Positions 29,841 through 39,285 of a stretch of 64,000 bases of DNA are shown here, in pieces. Source of the stretch: Streptomyces natalensis ATCC 27448 (lineage in GTDB: Bacteria > Actinomycetota > Actinomycetes > Streptomycetales > Streptomycetaceae); NCBI RefSeq assembly GCF_000935125.1, contig NZ_JRKI01000010.1, positions 248,001-312,000 of the forward strand. The letters run 5' to 3'. Every line of letters begins with the position of its first letter. Positions within the stretch are counted from its first letter, which is position 1. The notes beneath the pieces were generated by a model. That model made no database searches, was not told the DNA's origin, and was given only the letters and a program-made list of their open reading frames with translations. The position numbers and the translations under genes were made by a program.

Positions 29841-31336
29841 CCCCTCCCGACACCGACGGCACCGACACCCCCGGCCCAGACGCCACCGGCCCAGACGTCA
29901 CTGGTCCCGACGTCACCGGTCCCGACGTCACCGGTCCCGACACCACCGGTCCCGACACCCCCCTCGACCTCGCCGGCATCGGCATCGGCCCCTTCAACCT
30001 CTCCCTCGCCGCCCTCGCCCACCCCCTCACCCACCTGCGCACCGCCTTCTACGACCAACGCCCCGCCTTCCACTGGCACCCCGGCCTCCTCATCGACGGC
30101 GCCACCCTCCAAGTCCCTTTCCTCGCCGACCTCGTCACCCTCGCCGACCCCACCAGCCCCTGGACCTTCCTCAACTACCTCCGCAGCCGCGAACGCCTCT
30201 ACCCCTTCTACTTCGCCGAAAAATTCCACATCCACCGCGCCGAATACGACGCCTACTGCCGCTGGGTCAGCGAAAACCTCACCGGACTCCACTTCGGCCA
30301 CCAGATCGACGCCCTGCGCTGGAACCCCGAACGCGCCCTCTTCGAAATCGACTTCACCCAGCTCGACACCGACGGCGAAGCCCAGGCCCTCGGCCGCACC
30401 TACGCCCGCAACATCGCCCTCGGCATCGGCACCGCCCCCCACATCCCCGAACCCCTGCGCCCCCTCGCCGACGCCCCCGCCGTCCCCGTCCTCCACTCCG
30501 CGGACTACCTCGCCCACCGCGAACGCCTGCTCGCCGCCGACCACATCACCGTCATCGGCGCCGGCCAGTCAGGCGCCGAAATCTTCCTCGACCTGCTCCG
30601 CGCCCGCCCCACCGGCCACGAAGGTCTCCACTGGCTCGCCCGCACCCCGGCCTTCGCCCCCATGGAATACAGCAAACTCGGCCTCGAACACTTCACCCCC
30701 GACTACACCCGCTACTTCCACGGCCTGACCGAACCCGTACGCGACGCCCTCATCCCCGGCCAATGGCAGCTCCACAAGGGCATCGACCACGACACCCTCG
30801 CCGCCATCCACGACGAGCTCTACCGCCGCACCCTCCACGGCGGCTGGCCCGACGCCACCCTCACCCCCGGCGTCGCCGTACGCACCGCAGGCCGCGTCGG
30901 CACCACCATGATCGAACTCCACCTCGACCACACCCAGCAAGGCACCCGCTCCCGCCTCACCACCAACGCCGTCGTCCTCGCCACCGGCTACCGCGAACGC
31001 CGCCTCGACACCCTCCTCGCCGCCCTCGACCCCTTCGTACGACGCGACCGCGCCGGCCGCCCCCGCATCGACGAACACCACCGCCTCGCCCTCGACCCCT
31101 CCCTCACCGGCGCGATCTACGTCCAGAACGCCGAAACCCACACCCACGGCGTCGGCGCCCCCGACCTCGGCCTCGCCGCCTGGCGCAGCGCCACCATCCT
31201 CAACTCCCTCACCGACACCCCCGCCTACCCCCTCCCCACCCGCACCGCCTTCACCACCTTCGGCCTCCAGCAGCCCGCCCCCACCCGCACCGGCACCGTC
31301 CCCCGCCAGGGCTCCCCCCTCGCCCCCCGCCACTGA
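29837..31336 (+). CDS. Lysine/ornithine-type N-monooxygenase (IucD/SidA/DesB family)
   Basis: A 499-residue FAD- and NADPH-dependent N-hydroxylase of siderophore biosynthesis. After a 41-residue repetitive leader (TGPDV/TGPDT units), the enzyme begins LDLAGIGIGPFNLSLAAL (FAD site), followed by HWHPGLLIDGATLQVPFLADLVT, the NADPH motif VIGAGQSGAEIF and VVLATGYRERR. The last ~50 residues include the usual NAETHTHGVGAPDLGLAAWRS. Coupled to the decarboxylase, it should hydroxylate the diamine product. The acyltransferase and the NIS synthetase (DesC, DesD) that normally follow are absent from the 30 kb downstream. Confidence 0.92.
   Translation: MTPPDTDGTDTPGPDATGPDVTGPDVTGPDVTGPDTTGPDTPLDLAGIGIGPFNLSLAALAHPLTHLRTAFYDQRPAFHWHPGLLIDGATLQVPFLADLVTLADPTSPWTFLNYLRSRERLYPFYFAEKFHIHRAEYDAYCRWVSENLTGLHFGHQIDALRWNPERALFEIDFTQLDTDGEAQALGRTYARNIALGIGTAPHIPEPLRPLADAPAVPVLHSADYLAHRERLLAADHITVIGAGQSGAEIFLDLLRARPTGHEGLHWLARTPAFAPMEYSKLGLEHFTPDYTRYFHGLTEPVRDALIPGQWQLHKGIDHDTLAAIHDELYRRTLHGGWPDATLTPGVAVRTAGRVGTTMIELHLDHTQQGTRSRLTTNAVVLATGYRERRLDTLLAALDPFVRRDRAGRPRIDEHHRLALDPSLTGAIYVQNAETHTHGVGAPDLGLAAWRSATILNSLTDTPAYPLPTRTAFTTFGLQQPAPTRTGTVPRQGSPLAPRH
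29885..29959 (+). repeat. 15-bp in-frame minisatellite
   Basis: Five consecutive 15-bp units of the ACCGGTCCCGACGTC type start at 29885, 29900, 29915, 29930 and 29945 and encode TGPDV/TGPDT. They lie in the extra N-terminal leader of the monooxygenase, ahead of the FAD-binding motif. Confidence 0.92.
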
Positions 31337-31343
31337 CACACCG

Positions 31344-31376
31344 CGGGGCGGCGCCCCCACCCACGCCGCCGCCCCG
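31344..31376 (+). terminator. Hairpin terminator after N-monooxygenase
   Basis: CGGGGCGGCG (31344-31353) pairs with CGCCGCCCCG (31367-31376) across a 13-base loop, just after the stop codon. Confidence 0.75.
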
Positions 31377-31530
31377 CCCTCTCGTGCTGCGCCCTCCCTT
31401 TTACGGCCCCGCCGCCGGCCCTCCGACAGCGCCCCGCGAGCGCCGCCCCCGGACCGCCACCCCTCAACCCGCTCCCGGTATGCGACCCTTCACCCCCACA
31501 CCCACCACACCCCCGGGAGCAGACCCACCC

Positions 31531-32295
31531 ATGACCGACCACCCCAGCCCCGCACACACCCCCGAAGACGCCCCCCAAGACATACCCGCCAACCCCCACA
31601 CCCCCCTCCCCTACGGCACCCCCGACACCCCCCGCGTCGCCGTCCGCGGCGAAGCCCGGCTCGAAGTCGAGCCCGAAATCGCCCGGATCTTCGTCACCGT
31701 CACCGCCCGCGGCACCGACCGCACCACCACCCTCACCGACCTCACCCACCGCAACGACCAGGCCCTCACCCTCATCAAGAGCTACGGCGACGCCGTCGAA
31801 AAACTCGAAACCGGCGCCTTCAGCATCACCCCCCAGCTCACCGACAAAGGCCGCAGCGAACGCATCCGCGCCTACCACGGCAGCGTCACCCTCACCGCCA
31901 CCCTGAGCGACTTCACCGCCCTCGGCGAACTCACCACCCGCCTCGGCGACCTCGACCTCACCCGCCTCGCCGGCCCCTGGTGGTCCCTGCGCCCCGACTC
32001 ACCCGCCCACCGCACCGCCCGCACCCAAGCCGTCCGCGAAGCCGTCCAGCGCGCCCGCGAATACGCCGAAGCCCTCGGCGCCCGCCTCGACGCCCTCGTC
32101 GAACTCGCCGACCTCGGCGCCGACGCCCCCACCACCCCCACCGCACCCGGCGCCCCGCGCGGCTACGGCGCCCCGCCACCCCCCGCAGCGCTCGGCGGCG
32201 CACCCGCCACCCCCGCCCTCGACCTCCAGCCCCAGCGCCAGACCGTCCACGCCCACGTCAACGCGCGCTTCACCATGACCCGTCCCGCACTCTGA
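31531..32295 (+). CDS. SIMPL (DUF541) domain protein
   Basis: A 254-residue protein. VAVRGEARLEVEPEIARIFVTVTARG is the conserved SIMPL start, followed by the characteristic LIKSYGDAVEKLETGAFSITPQ and a repeated alpha/beta unit ending VHAHVNARFTM. SIMPL proteins are usually exported in Gram-negatives; here no signal peptide is visible, only a Pro-rich leader of ~35 residues, so it may be cytoplasmic. The function of the family is unclear. A terminator separates it from the siderophore-type pair, so it need not belong to that pathway. Confidence 0.85.
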   Translation: MTDHPSPAHTPEDAPQDIPANPHTPLPYGTPDTPRVAVRGEARLEVEPEIARIFVTVTARGTDRTTTLTDLTHRNDQALTLIKSYGDAVEKLETGAFSITPQLTDKGRSERIRAYHGSVTLTATLSDFTALGELTTRLGDLDLTRLAGPWWSLRPDSPAHRTARTQAVREAVQRAREYAEALGARLDALVELADLGADAPTTPTAPGAPRGYGAPPPPAALGGAPATPALDLQPQRQTVHAHVNARFTMTRPAL

Positions 32296-32440
32296 GACCA
32301 CACCCCGCACCCCCGGAAATCCGCTCATCAGAGCGCCCCCACGCCCATTCCAATACTTGTCAACACCCTTTCATCCGGCGGACGTTGGGCTGTCACTTCT
32401 TTCCCGTTCCCTACCGTCGGGTAGGTCATAGGGTCGAAAC

Positions 32441-33877
32441 ATGCGCCGAGCAAAAATCGTCTGCACACTTGGACCCGCCACCGACTCGTACGAGCAGATC
32501 AAAGCCCTCGTCGACGCCGGAATGGACATCGCCCGCTTCAACCTCAGCCACGGCACCTACGCCGACCACGAAGCCCGCTACGAACGCGTACGCAAGGCGT
32601 CCGACGAAACCAGCCGCAGCGTCGGCATCCTCGCCGACCTTCAAGGTCCGAAGATCCGCCTCGGCCGATTCCGCGAAGGGCCCGTACTTCTCGAACGCGA
32701 CGACGAGTTCACCATCACCGTCGAACCGTCCGTCGAAGGCGACCGCCACCTCTGCGGCACCACCTACGCCGGCCTCGCCGACGACGTCACCCCCGGCGAA
32801 CACATCCTCGTCGACGACGGCAAGGTCACCCTCGAAGTCACCGGCGTCGACGGACCCCGCGTCCGCACCAAGGTCATCGAAGGCGGCATGGTCTCCGACC
32901 ACAAGGGCCTCAACCTCCCCGGCGTCGCCGTCTCCGTCCCCGCCCTCTCCGACAAGGACGAACGCGACCTCCGCTGGGCCCTGCGCACCGGCGCCGACAT
33001 CATCGCCCTCTCCTTCGTCCGCAGCGGCCGCGACATCGAGGACGTCCACCGGATCATGCGCGAGGAAGACCGCTTCCTCCCCGTCATCGCCAAGGTGGAA
33101 AAGCCCCAGGCCGTCGACAACATCGACGACATCGTCGCCGCCTTCGACGGCATCATGGTCGCCCGCGGCGACCTCGGCGTCGAAATGCCGCTGGAAACCG
33201 TCCCGATCGTCCAAAAGCGCGCCATCAAACTCGCCAAGCGCAACGCCAAACCGGTCATCGTCGCGACCCAGATGCTCGACTCGATGATCGACAACTCCCG
33301 GCCCACCCGCGCCGAAGCCTCCGACGTCGCCAACGCCGTCATCGACGGCACCGACGCCGTCATGCTCTCCGGCGAGACCAGCGTCGGCAAATACCCCACC
33401 GAAACGGTCAAGACGATGAGCCGCATCGTCGAAGCCGCCGAGGAGGACATCCTCGCCAAGGGCCTGCCGCCCCTGACCGTCACCAGCAAACCCCGCACCC
33501 AGGGCGGCGCCGTCGCCCGCGCGGCCGCCGACATGGGCGACTTCCTCGGCGCCAAGTTCCTCGTCGCCTTCACCCAGTCCGGCGACACCGTCCGCCGCCT
33601 CTCCCGCTACCGCTCCCCGATCCCCCTGCTCGCCTTCACCCCCGACACCGCCACCCGCTCCCAGCTCAACCTCACCTGGGGCGTGGAAACCTTCCTCGGC
33701 CCGACCGTCGACTCCACCGACGAGATGGTCGCCCAGGTCGACGAGCAGCTCCTGAAGATCGGCCGCTGCCAGAAGGGCGACGTCGTCATCATCACCGCCG
33801 GCTCCCCGCCCGGCGTCCCCGGCTCCACCAACCTCGTCCGCGTCCACCACATCGGCGAGGACGACTCCCCGAAGTAA
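32441..33877 (+). CDS. pyk: Pyruvate kinase
   Basis: A 478-residue glycolytic enzyme transferring phosphate from phosphoenolpyruvate to ADP. MRRAKIVCTLGPATDS, DIARFNLSHG, the metal and substrate segment IAKVEKPQAVDNIDDI..VARGDLGVEMP, and ATQMLDSMI are all intact, with the B domain between. The C-terminal allosteric domain is complete. There is almost no Shine-Dalgarno (AGGG only); TAGGGT at 32429-32434 ends 6 bases before the ATG, suggesting a leaderless start. A CCTACC/GGTAGG inverted repeat (32410-32425) precedes it. Confidence 0.98.
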   Translation: MRRAKIVCTLGPATDSYEQIKALVDAGMDIARFNLSHGTYADHEARYERVRKASDETSRSVGILADLQGPKIRLGRFREGPVLLERDDEFTITVEPSVEGDRHLCGTTYAGLADDVTPGEHILVDDGKVTLEVTGVDGPRVRTKVIEGGMVSDHKGLNLPGVAVSVPALSDKDERDLRWALRTGADIIALSFVRSGRDIEDVHRIMREEDRFLPVIAKVEKPQAVDNIDDIVAAFDGIMVARGDLGVEMPLETVPIVQKRAIKLAKRNAKPVIVATQMLDSMIDNSRPTRAEASDVANAVIDGTDAVMLSGETSVGKYPTETVKTMSRIVEAAEEDILAKGLPPLTVTSKPRTQGGAVARAAADMGDFLGAKFLVAFTQSGDTVRRLSRYRSPIPLLAFTPDTATRSQLNLTWGVETFLGPTVDSTDEMVAQVDEQLLKIGRCQKGDVVIITAGSPPGVPGSTNLVRVHHIGEDDSPK

Positions 33878-33905
33878 CCCCACCTGCACCGCTCTTGAAC
33901 CCGCT

Positions 33906-33947
33906 GGGCCGAGGAACTGACTGCCGTCCCTGTCAGTACTTCGGCCC
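33906..33947. terminator. Bidirectional hairpin between pyk and HTH-LAGLIDADG gene
   Basis: The 16-base arm 33906-33921 pairs with 33932-33947 with two imperfect positions and a 10-base loop. It lies just after pyk and overlaps the stop codon of the convergent gene. Confidence 0.7.
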
Positions 33948-34706
33948 GATGTGTTGGTCCATGAGAGCCACGGAGGCTCTGCGGGCGACGGAGATGTTCT
34001 CCGCTTTACGGGACTGCCGCGCGGGCTTCCACTCGACGCCGACCTGGTCGAGGGTGTTGGTGAAGAGCCGAATGATGTCAGTGGACGTGTTGGTGAAGAA
34101 GTACCGCGGGTATTCGTAGCGCTTGCGCTCCCCGCCGATCATGCGTGTGGTCCAGTTGGTGATCCGGCAGCCGTCGGAGTGGATGAGCCCGCGGAGGAAT
34201 TCCCAGGGGTGGGCGTCCACGATGGCCTGCTGCCAGGGCTCCAGGGCGATCAGCCGGTCGTGCTTCTTGCCTGGGCCGTGCTGCGGGAAGAGGCATTTCC
34301 AGTGCTGGCTGAAGGACTTCACCTCGACGCAGCCGCTCCTATGGCGTCTTCTCACGCTCGGCAGCGTCATCACCTTGCGCATCGCGCTTTCGGCAGCTTC
34401 GATCAGGCCGGGCCGGGCTTCGTCGCAGAAGACGGACAGGTGGTGCTGCTTCGGCTTGGAGATGATGTGGCCGTCGCCGAGGTACAGGCCGAGTAAGTAG
34501 GCGTAGGCCCCGTGGTCGAACGGGTGCTCCGCACACCGAGGGCAGTCGTGGGGGCGCTCGAACTTCTCGCCTCGACGTTTTCGATCTTCGTGGCGCCACC
34601 AGCCGACCGTGCCGCGCGGAACATTCAGCTGTTCTGCCACCACACGATTGGTGACACCTTGCCGAAGCAGCACGAGAGCTCGCTCGCGGATTTCGTAGTC
34701 GTACAT
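33933..34706 (-). CDS. HTH plus LAGLIDADG homing-endonuclease-like protein
   Basis: A 257-residue protein. Residues ~1-42 form a resolvase-like helix-turn-helix (RERALVLLRQGVTNRVVAEQLNVPRGTVGWW). A CPRC pair follows at 55-58. Then come two LAGLIDADG motifs: YLLGLYLGDGH (70-80) and EFLRGLIHSDGC (169-180), each ending in the acidic residue that binds the catalytic metal. It is a complete monomeric LAGLIDADG arrangement, not inside an intron or intein. The A/T content is higher than in neighbouring genes. It lies 110 bp downstream of tRNA-Leu on the same strand and has no clear ribosome-binding site. It could be a homing endonuclease, a maturase or a domesticated DNA-binding regulator. Confidence 0.8.
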   Translation of the reverse strand: MYDYEIRERALVLLRQGVTNRVVAEQLNVPRGTVGWWRHEDRKRRGEKFERPHDCPRCAEHPFDHGAYAYLLGLYLGDGHIISKPKQHHLSVFCDEARPGLIEAAESAMRKVMTLPSVRRRHRSGCVEVKSFSQHWKCLFPQHGPGKKHDRLIALEPWQQAIVDAHPWEFLRGLIHSDGCRITNWTTRMIGGERKRYEYPRYFFTNTSTDIIRLFTNTLDQVGVEWKPARQSRKAENISVARRASVALMDQHIGPKY

Positions 34707-34796
34707 ACTCGCGAGCTTGGCGCGACCTTTACGGCAAGAGCATGAATCGAAGAGATGTTCACCGAGTCGAGTGAAGATCGCAAACCCCGCGTGAAA

Positions 34797-34815
34797 CCTT
34801 CGATTTGAAGGTCAA
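34797..34815. repeat. 19-bp direct repeat, left copy (tRNA 3' side)
   Basis: CCTTCGATTTGAAGGTCAA ends two bases from the tRNA 3' end. It matches the copy at 34892-34910 at 17 of 19 positions and contains a CCTTC/GAAGG mini-hairpin. Confidence 0.9.
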
Positions 34816-34816
34816 G

Positions 34817-34889
34817 TGCCCCGGGTGGGATTCGAACCCACGCTATATGGTGTTTGAGACCATCGCCTCTGCCGCTGGGCTACCGGGGC
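34817..34889 (-). tRNA. tRNA-Leu (anticodon CAA), short variable loop
   Basis: The cloverleaf is complete on the minus strand: acceptor GCCCCGG/CCGGGGC with discriminator A, D arm GCCC..AGGC, anticodon stem ATGGT/ACCAT around loop CTCAAAC (anticodon CAA at 34856-34854, reading TTG), variable loop ATAGC, T arm GTGGG-TTCGAAT-CCCAC. CCA is not encoded. At 73 nt with a 5-base variable loop it is class I in shape, whereas bacterial tRNA-Leu is normally class II with a long variable arm. It is therefore either an atypical tRNA-Leu or a tRNA of different identity. Confidence 0.88.
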
Positions 34890-34891
34890 TT

Positions 34892-34910
34892 CCTTCGAAG
34901 TGAAGGTCAA
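34892..34910. repeat. 19-bp direct repeat, right copy (tRNA 5' side)
   Basis: CCTTCGAAGTGAAGGTCAA begins three bases from the tRNA 5' end; it differs from the left copy only at the two central bases (AG for TT) and keeps the CCTTC/GAAGG arms. Confidence 0.9.
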
Positions 34911-34986
34911 CGGAGACCCGCCGTGCATCAAACATACAGGAGATAGGTAGGCTCATGGGGCACCACCTGCCAGCAAGAGGAGACCC

Positions 34987-35643
34987 GTGAGCGCCGCCGA
35001 GCCCGAGCCGCCCGTCGCCGAAGACGATCAGTCGCATGTCCCGCCGCTGACCACGCGCGTCGTGATCGCCGAGGACGAGGCCCTCATCCGTCTCGACCTC
35101 AAAGAGATGCTGGAAGAAGAGGGCTACAGCGTCGTGGGCGAGGCCGGGGACGGCCAGACCGCCGTCGAGCTGGCCCGGGAGCACCGGCCCGACCTGGTGA
35201 TCCTGGACGTGAAGATGCCGGTCCTGGACGGCATCTCGGCGGCGGAGAAGATCGCCGAGGAGAGCATCGCCCCCGTGCTGATGCTCACCGCCTTCTCGCA
35301 GCGCGAGCTCGTGGAGCGGGCCCGGGACGCCGGTGCGATGGCGTATCTCGTCAAGCCGTTCTCCAAGAGCGATGTCGTCCCGGCGATCGAGATGGCCGTG
35401 AGCCGGTTCACGGAGCTGAAGACGCTGGAGAAGGAGGTCGCCGACCTCACCCAGCGGCTGGAGACGCGCAAGCTGGTGGACCGGGCGAAGAGCATTCTCC
35501 AGACGCAGTACGGCCTGACGGAGCCGGCCGCCTTCCGGTGGATCCAGAAGACGTCGATGGACCGGCGGCTGTCGATGCAGCAGGTCGCCGAGGCGGTCAT
35601 CGAGGACGCGGAAGAGAAGAAGCAGCAGCAGAAGAAGGACTGA
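34987..35643 (+). CDS. ANTAR-domain response regulator (PdtaR-like)
   Basis: A 218-residue cytoplasmic response regulator. The receiver domain (residues ~24-140) has VVIAEDEALIRLD, the phospho-acceptor Asp in LVILDVKMPVLDG and the conserved Lys in AYLVKPFSK. The C-terminal ANTAR domain (about 155-212, LETRKLVDRAKSILQTQYGLTEPAAFRWIQKTSMDRR) binds paired RNA hairpins to antiterminate transcription. It resembles Mycobacterium PdtaR; the partner histidine kinase is not adjacent. GTG start, with GAGGAG 4 bases upstream. Confidence 0.94.
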   Translation: MSAAEPEPPVAEDDQSHVPPLTTRVVIAEDEALIRLDLKEMLEEEGYSVVGEAGDGQTAVELAREHRPDLVILDVKMPVLDGISAAEKIAEESIAPVLMLTAFSQRELVERARDAGAMAYLVKPFSKSDVVPAIEMAVSRFTELKTLEKEVADLTQRLETRKLVDRAKSILQTQYGLTEPAAFRWIQKTSMDRRLSMQQVAEAVIEDAEEKKQQQKKD

Positions 35644-35669
35644 TGGGCCCGCGCGCGCAGCGCGGGTGG

Positions 35670-35705
35670 GCGGCCCCGTACCGGTGGTGACCGGTGCGGG
35701 GCCGC
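35670..35705. terminator. Bidirectional terminator, response regulator / livF
   Basis: A 16-bp stem (35670-35685 with 35690-35705), one G-T wobble and a GGTG tetraloop between two convergent transcription units. Confidence 0.9.
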
Positions 35706-35735
35706 TTCGTGTGGGGCGGGGCGGGTGGCCGGGGT

Positions 35736-36448
35736 TCAGTCCTCGCCGAGGTACGCCTTGCGGACGGATTCGTCGTGCAGCAATCGGTAGCCGCTGCCCG
35801 AGAGGACGATGCGGCCGATTTCCATGACGTGGCCCTGGTCGGCGAGGGAGAGCGCGGCTTGGGCGTTCTGTTCCACGAGGAGGATGGTGGTGCCTTGGGA
35901 GCGGAGTTCGCGGATGGTCTCCATGATCTTTTGCATCATGATGGGGGAGAGGCCCATGGAGGGTTCGTCGAGCATCAGGAGTTTGGGGCGGGACATCAAG
36001 GCCCGTCCCATGGCGAGCATTTGCTGTTCGCCGCCGGAGAGGGTGCCGGAGGCTTGTTTGCGGCGTTCGCCGAGGATGGGGAACAGGTCGTAGACGCGGT
36101 GGATGTCGGCGTCGATTCCGGCGGTGTCCTTGCGGAGGAAGGCTCCCAGCTGGAGGTTTTCGGCGATGGTGAGGCGGGGGAAGAGGCGGCGGCCTTCGGG
36201 GGAGTGGGCCAGGCCGCGTTCGACGATTTTGTGGGCGGGGACGCCGCCCAGGGGTTCTCCGTCGAAGGTGATTTTTCCGGCGAGGGGTTTGAGCAGGCCG
36301 GAGAGGGTGCGCAGGGTGGTGGTTTTGCCGGCGCCGTTGGTGCCGATGAGGGTGACGGCCTGGCCTGCTTCGACGGTGAAGGAGATGCCCTTGACGGCTT
36401 CGATCTTTCCGTAGGCGACGCGGAGGTCCTCGACTTCGAGCAGTGCGG

Positions 36449-36452
<4 letters not shown>
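35736..36452 (-). CDS. livF: Branched-chain amino acid ABC transporter ATPase LivF
   Basis: A 238-residue ATP-binding subunit. Walker A GTNGAGKTT, signature LSGGEQQML and Walker B LLMLDEPSMGLSP are intact, plus the ILLVEQNAQAALSLADQGHVMEIGRI tail typical of LivF. It is the last gene of livKHMGF; its ATG overlaps the livG stop by ATGA (36449-36452). Confidence 0.96.
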
Positions 36453-37479
<1,027 letters not shown>

Positions 37480-37483
<4 letters not shown>

Positions 37484-39285
37484 GCCTTTGCCTGGGTGGC
37501 GCCGAGGGTGGCGTCGGTGTCGGGGAGGCGTTGGTCGGGGACGTCGAGCTGGCCCGTTTCGTGGAATTCGAGCTGTTTGCGGCGGTCGGGGATGAGGCCC
37601 TCGGGGCGGAAGCGCATCAGCAGGACGAGGGCGATGCCGAACAGGAGCAGTTGGTAGTCCTGGAGGAAGTCGAGTTTGGCGGGGATGAGGAAGAGCAGGG
37701 CCGCGCCGACGAGGGGTCCGCTGAGGGTGCCCATGCCGCCGAGGATGACGGCGGCGAGGAGGAAGGCGGAGTTGGGGGGTTGGGGTCCGGCGAACTGGAA
37801 TTGTTCGGGGGTGGCGGTCGTTACTACGTGTGCATGGACGGTTCCGGCGAGTCCGGCCAGGGAGGCGCCGAGGGCGAAGGCGAGGAGGCGGAGGCGGAAG
37901 GAGTTGATGCCCATGGCGACGGCGGCGGTTTCGTCCTCGCGGATGGCGATCCAGGCGCGGCCGATGCGGGAGGCGGCGGCGCGGCGGAAGACCAGGACGA
38001 CGAAGGCGGTGACCAGGATCATCAGCAGGTAGTAGTTGCCGTAGGTGGCGACGGGGATGCCGAGGATGTGGTGGGGTTCGCCGAAGTTGAAGCCGAAGAT
38101 TTCGAGGTTGGGGATGTTGGGGATGCCCATGGCGCCGTTGGTGATGTCGGGGCCGGTGGTGCCGTTGAGGTTGAGCATGGCGATGCGGAAGATCTCGCCG
38201 AAGCCGAGGGTGACGATGGCCAGGTAGTCGCCGCGTAGCCGGAGGGTGGGGGCGCCGATGAGGACGCCGAAGACGAGGGAGGCGGCGGCGCCGGTGAGCA
38301 GGGCGGCCCAGAAGGGGAAGTGGAGGCCGAGGGCGGATTCGGGGGAGCCGGAGACCAGGGCGGCGGCGTAGGCGCCGACGCCGAGGAAGGCGACGTATCC
38401 GAGGTCGAGGAGGCCGGCGAGGCCGACGACGACGTTCAGTCCCAGGGCGACGGTCGCGAAGATCAGGATGTTGGCGCCGATGATCGTGTACTGGTCGGTG
38501 TCCTGGGTGAACGGGAAGAGCGCGGCGGCGAGGAAGGCCGCGGTGAGGGCGATGCCGCGGTGGGTGTGGGTGAGCTGGGTCAGGCGGGCGATCAGGCCGG
38601 CGCGGTGCAGGGCGGGGACGGCGAGGACCATGAAGAGGAGGTAGCCGACGAAGGGGGCGCCGTCGTCGGTGTCGATGCCGTAGGTGAAGACGATCAGTCC
38701 GGCGGCGAAGGCGGCGGCGATGATCAGGATCTCGGCCCAGGAGGGGAGTTCGCGGGTGCGGCGGCGTACGGGGGTGGCGGCCAGGGTGGCGGTGAAGCGC
38801 TGCCAGGGGCCGGCGGGGGGTGGGCCGTCGGTGCGGTCGGGGGGCAGGCCGAGGGCGCCGAGGAGGGTGAGCAGGGCGGCGAGGCCCGCGACGGCGCCGC
38901 CGGGTTCGAGGTTGACCAGGCCGCCGAGCTGGACGGCGATGGCGCCGAGGGTGAACCAGGTGGCGGCGAAGGTGGCGAGCGCGGCGAGGAGGACGGCGGC
39001 GTTGCGGCCGCCGGGGGTGAGCCATCGCAGTCCGCGCAGGCCGAGTCCGGAGGCGGCGAGGAGGAGGGCGAGCAGGCCGCCGGCGAGGGTGACGAGCTGG
39101 AGGCCGGCGGGGGAGAAGTAGTAGGTGAGGTCGCCGGGGAAGTCGCTGCTCCAGGTCCAGGCGAGGGCGGTGCTGAGTGTGGTGGCGAGGGCGCCGGCGG
39201 CGGTGGTGAGGCGGGCGGCGCGTTCGGGCAGGGGGAGCGGTGCGCGGGGGGTGGCTGTGGTGGTGTGGGTGGTCATCGCTATCAC
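37480..39285 (-). CDS. livM: Branched-chain amino acid ABC transporter permease LivM
   Basis: About 601 residues with many transmembrane segments. The C-terminal ~330 residues are the canonical permease: GLNVVVGLAGLLDLGYVAFLGVGAYAAAL, LRLRGDYLAIVTLGFGEIFRIAMLN (the EAA-like contact with the ATPases) and IREDETAAVAMGIN. The N-terminal half adds about six hydrophobic helices (LTTAAGALATTLSTALAW, WAEILIIAAAFAAGLIVF) not present in the short enterobacterial type. GTG at 39285 gives a GTGA overlap with livH; ATG at 39276 is an alternative. Confidence 0.95.

Noticed and set aside
29885..29959. CRISPR-like array
   Set aside because: The units are 15 bp, contiguous and in frame within a gene, with no spacers; no CRISPR repeats were seen anywhere in the window.
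34817..34889. bldA (tRNA-Leu for TTA codons)
   Set aside because: The anticodon is CAA, not TAA, so it reads TTG.
34797..34910. att sites of an integrative element at the tRNA
   Set aside because: The repeats flank the tRNA from outside, not duplicating its 3' end, and no integrase or element genes lie within reach; a classical integration event is therefore not supported.
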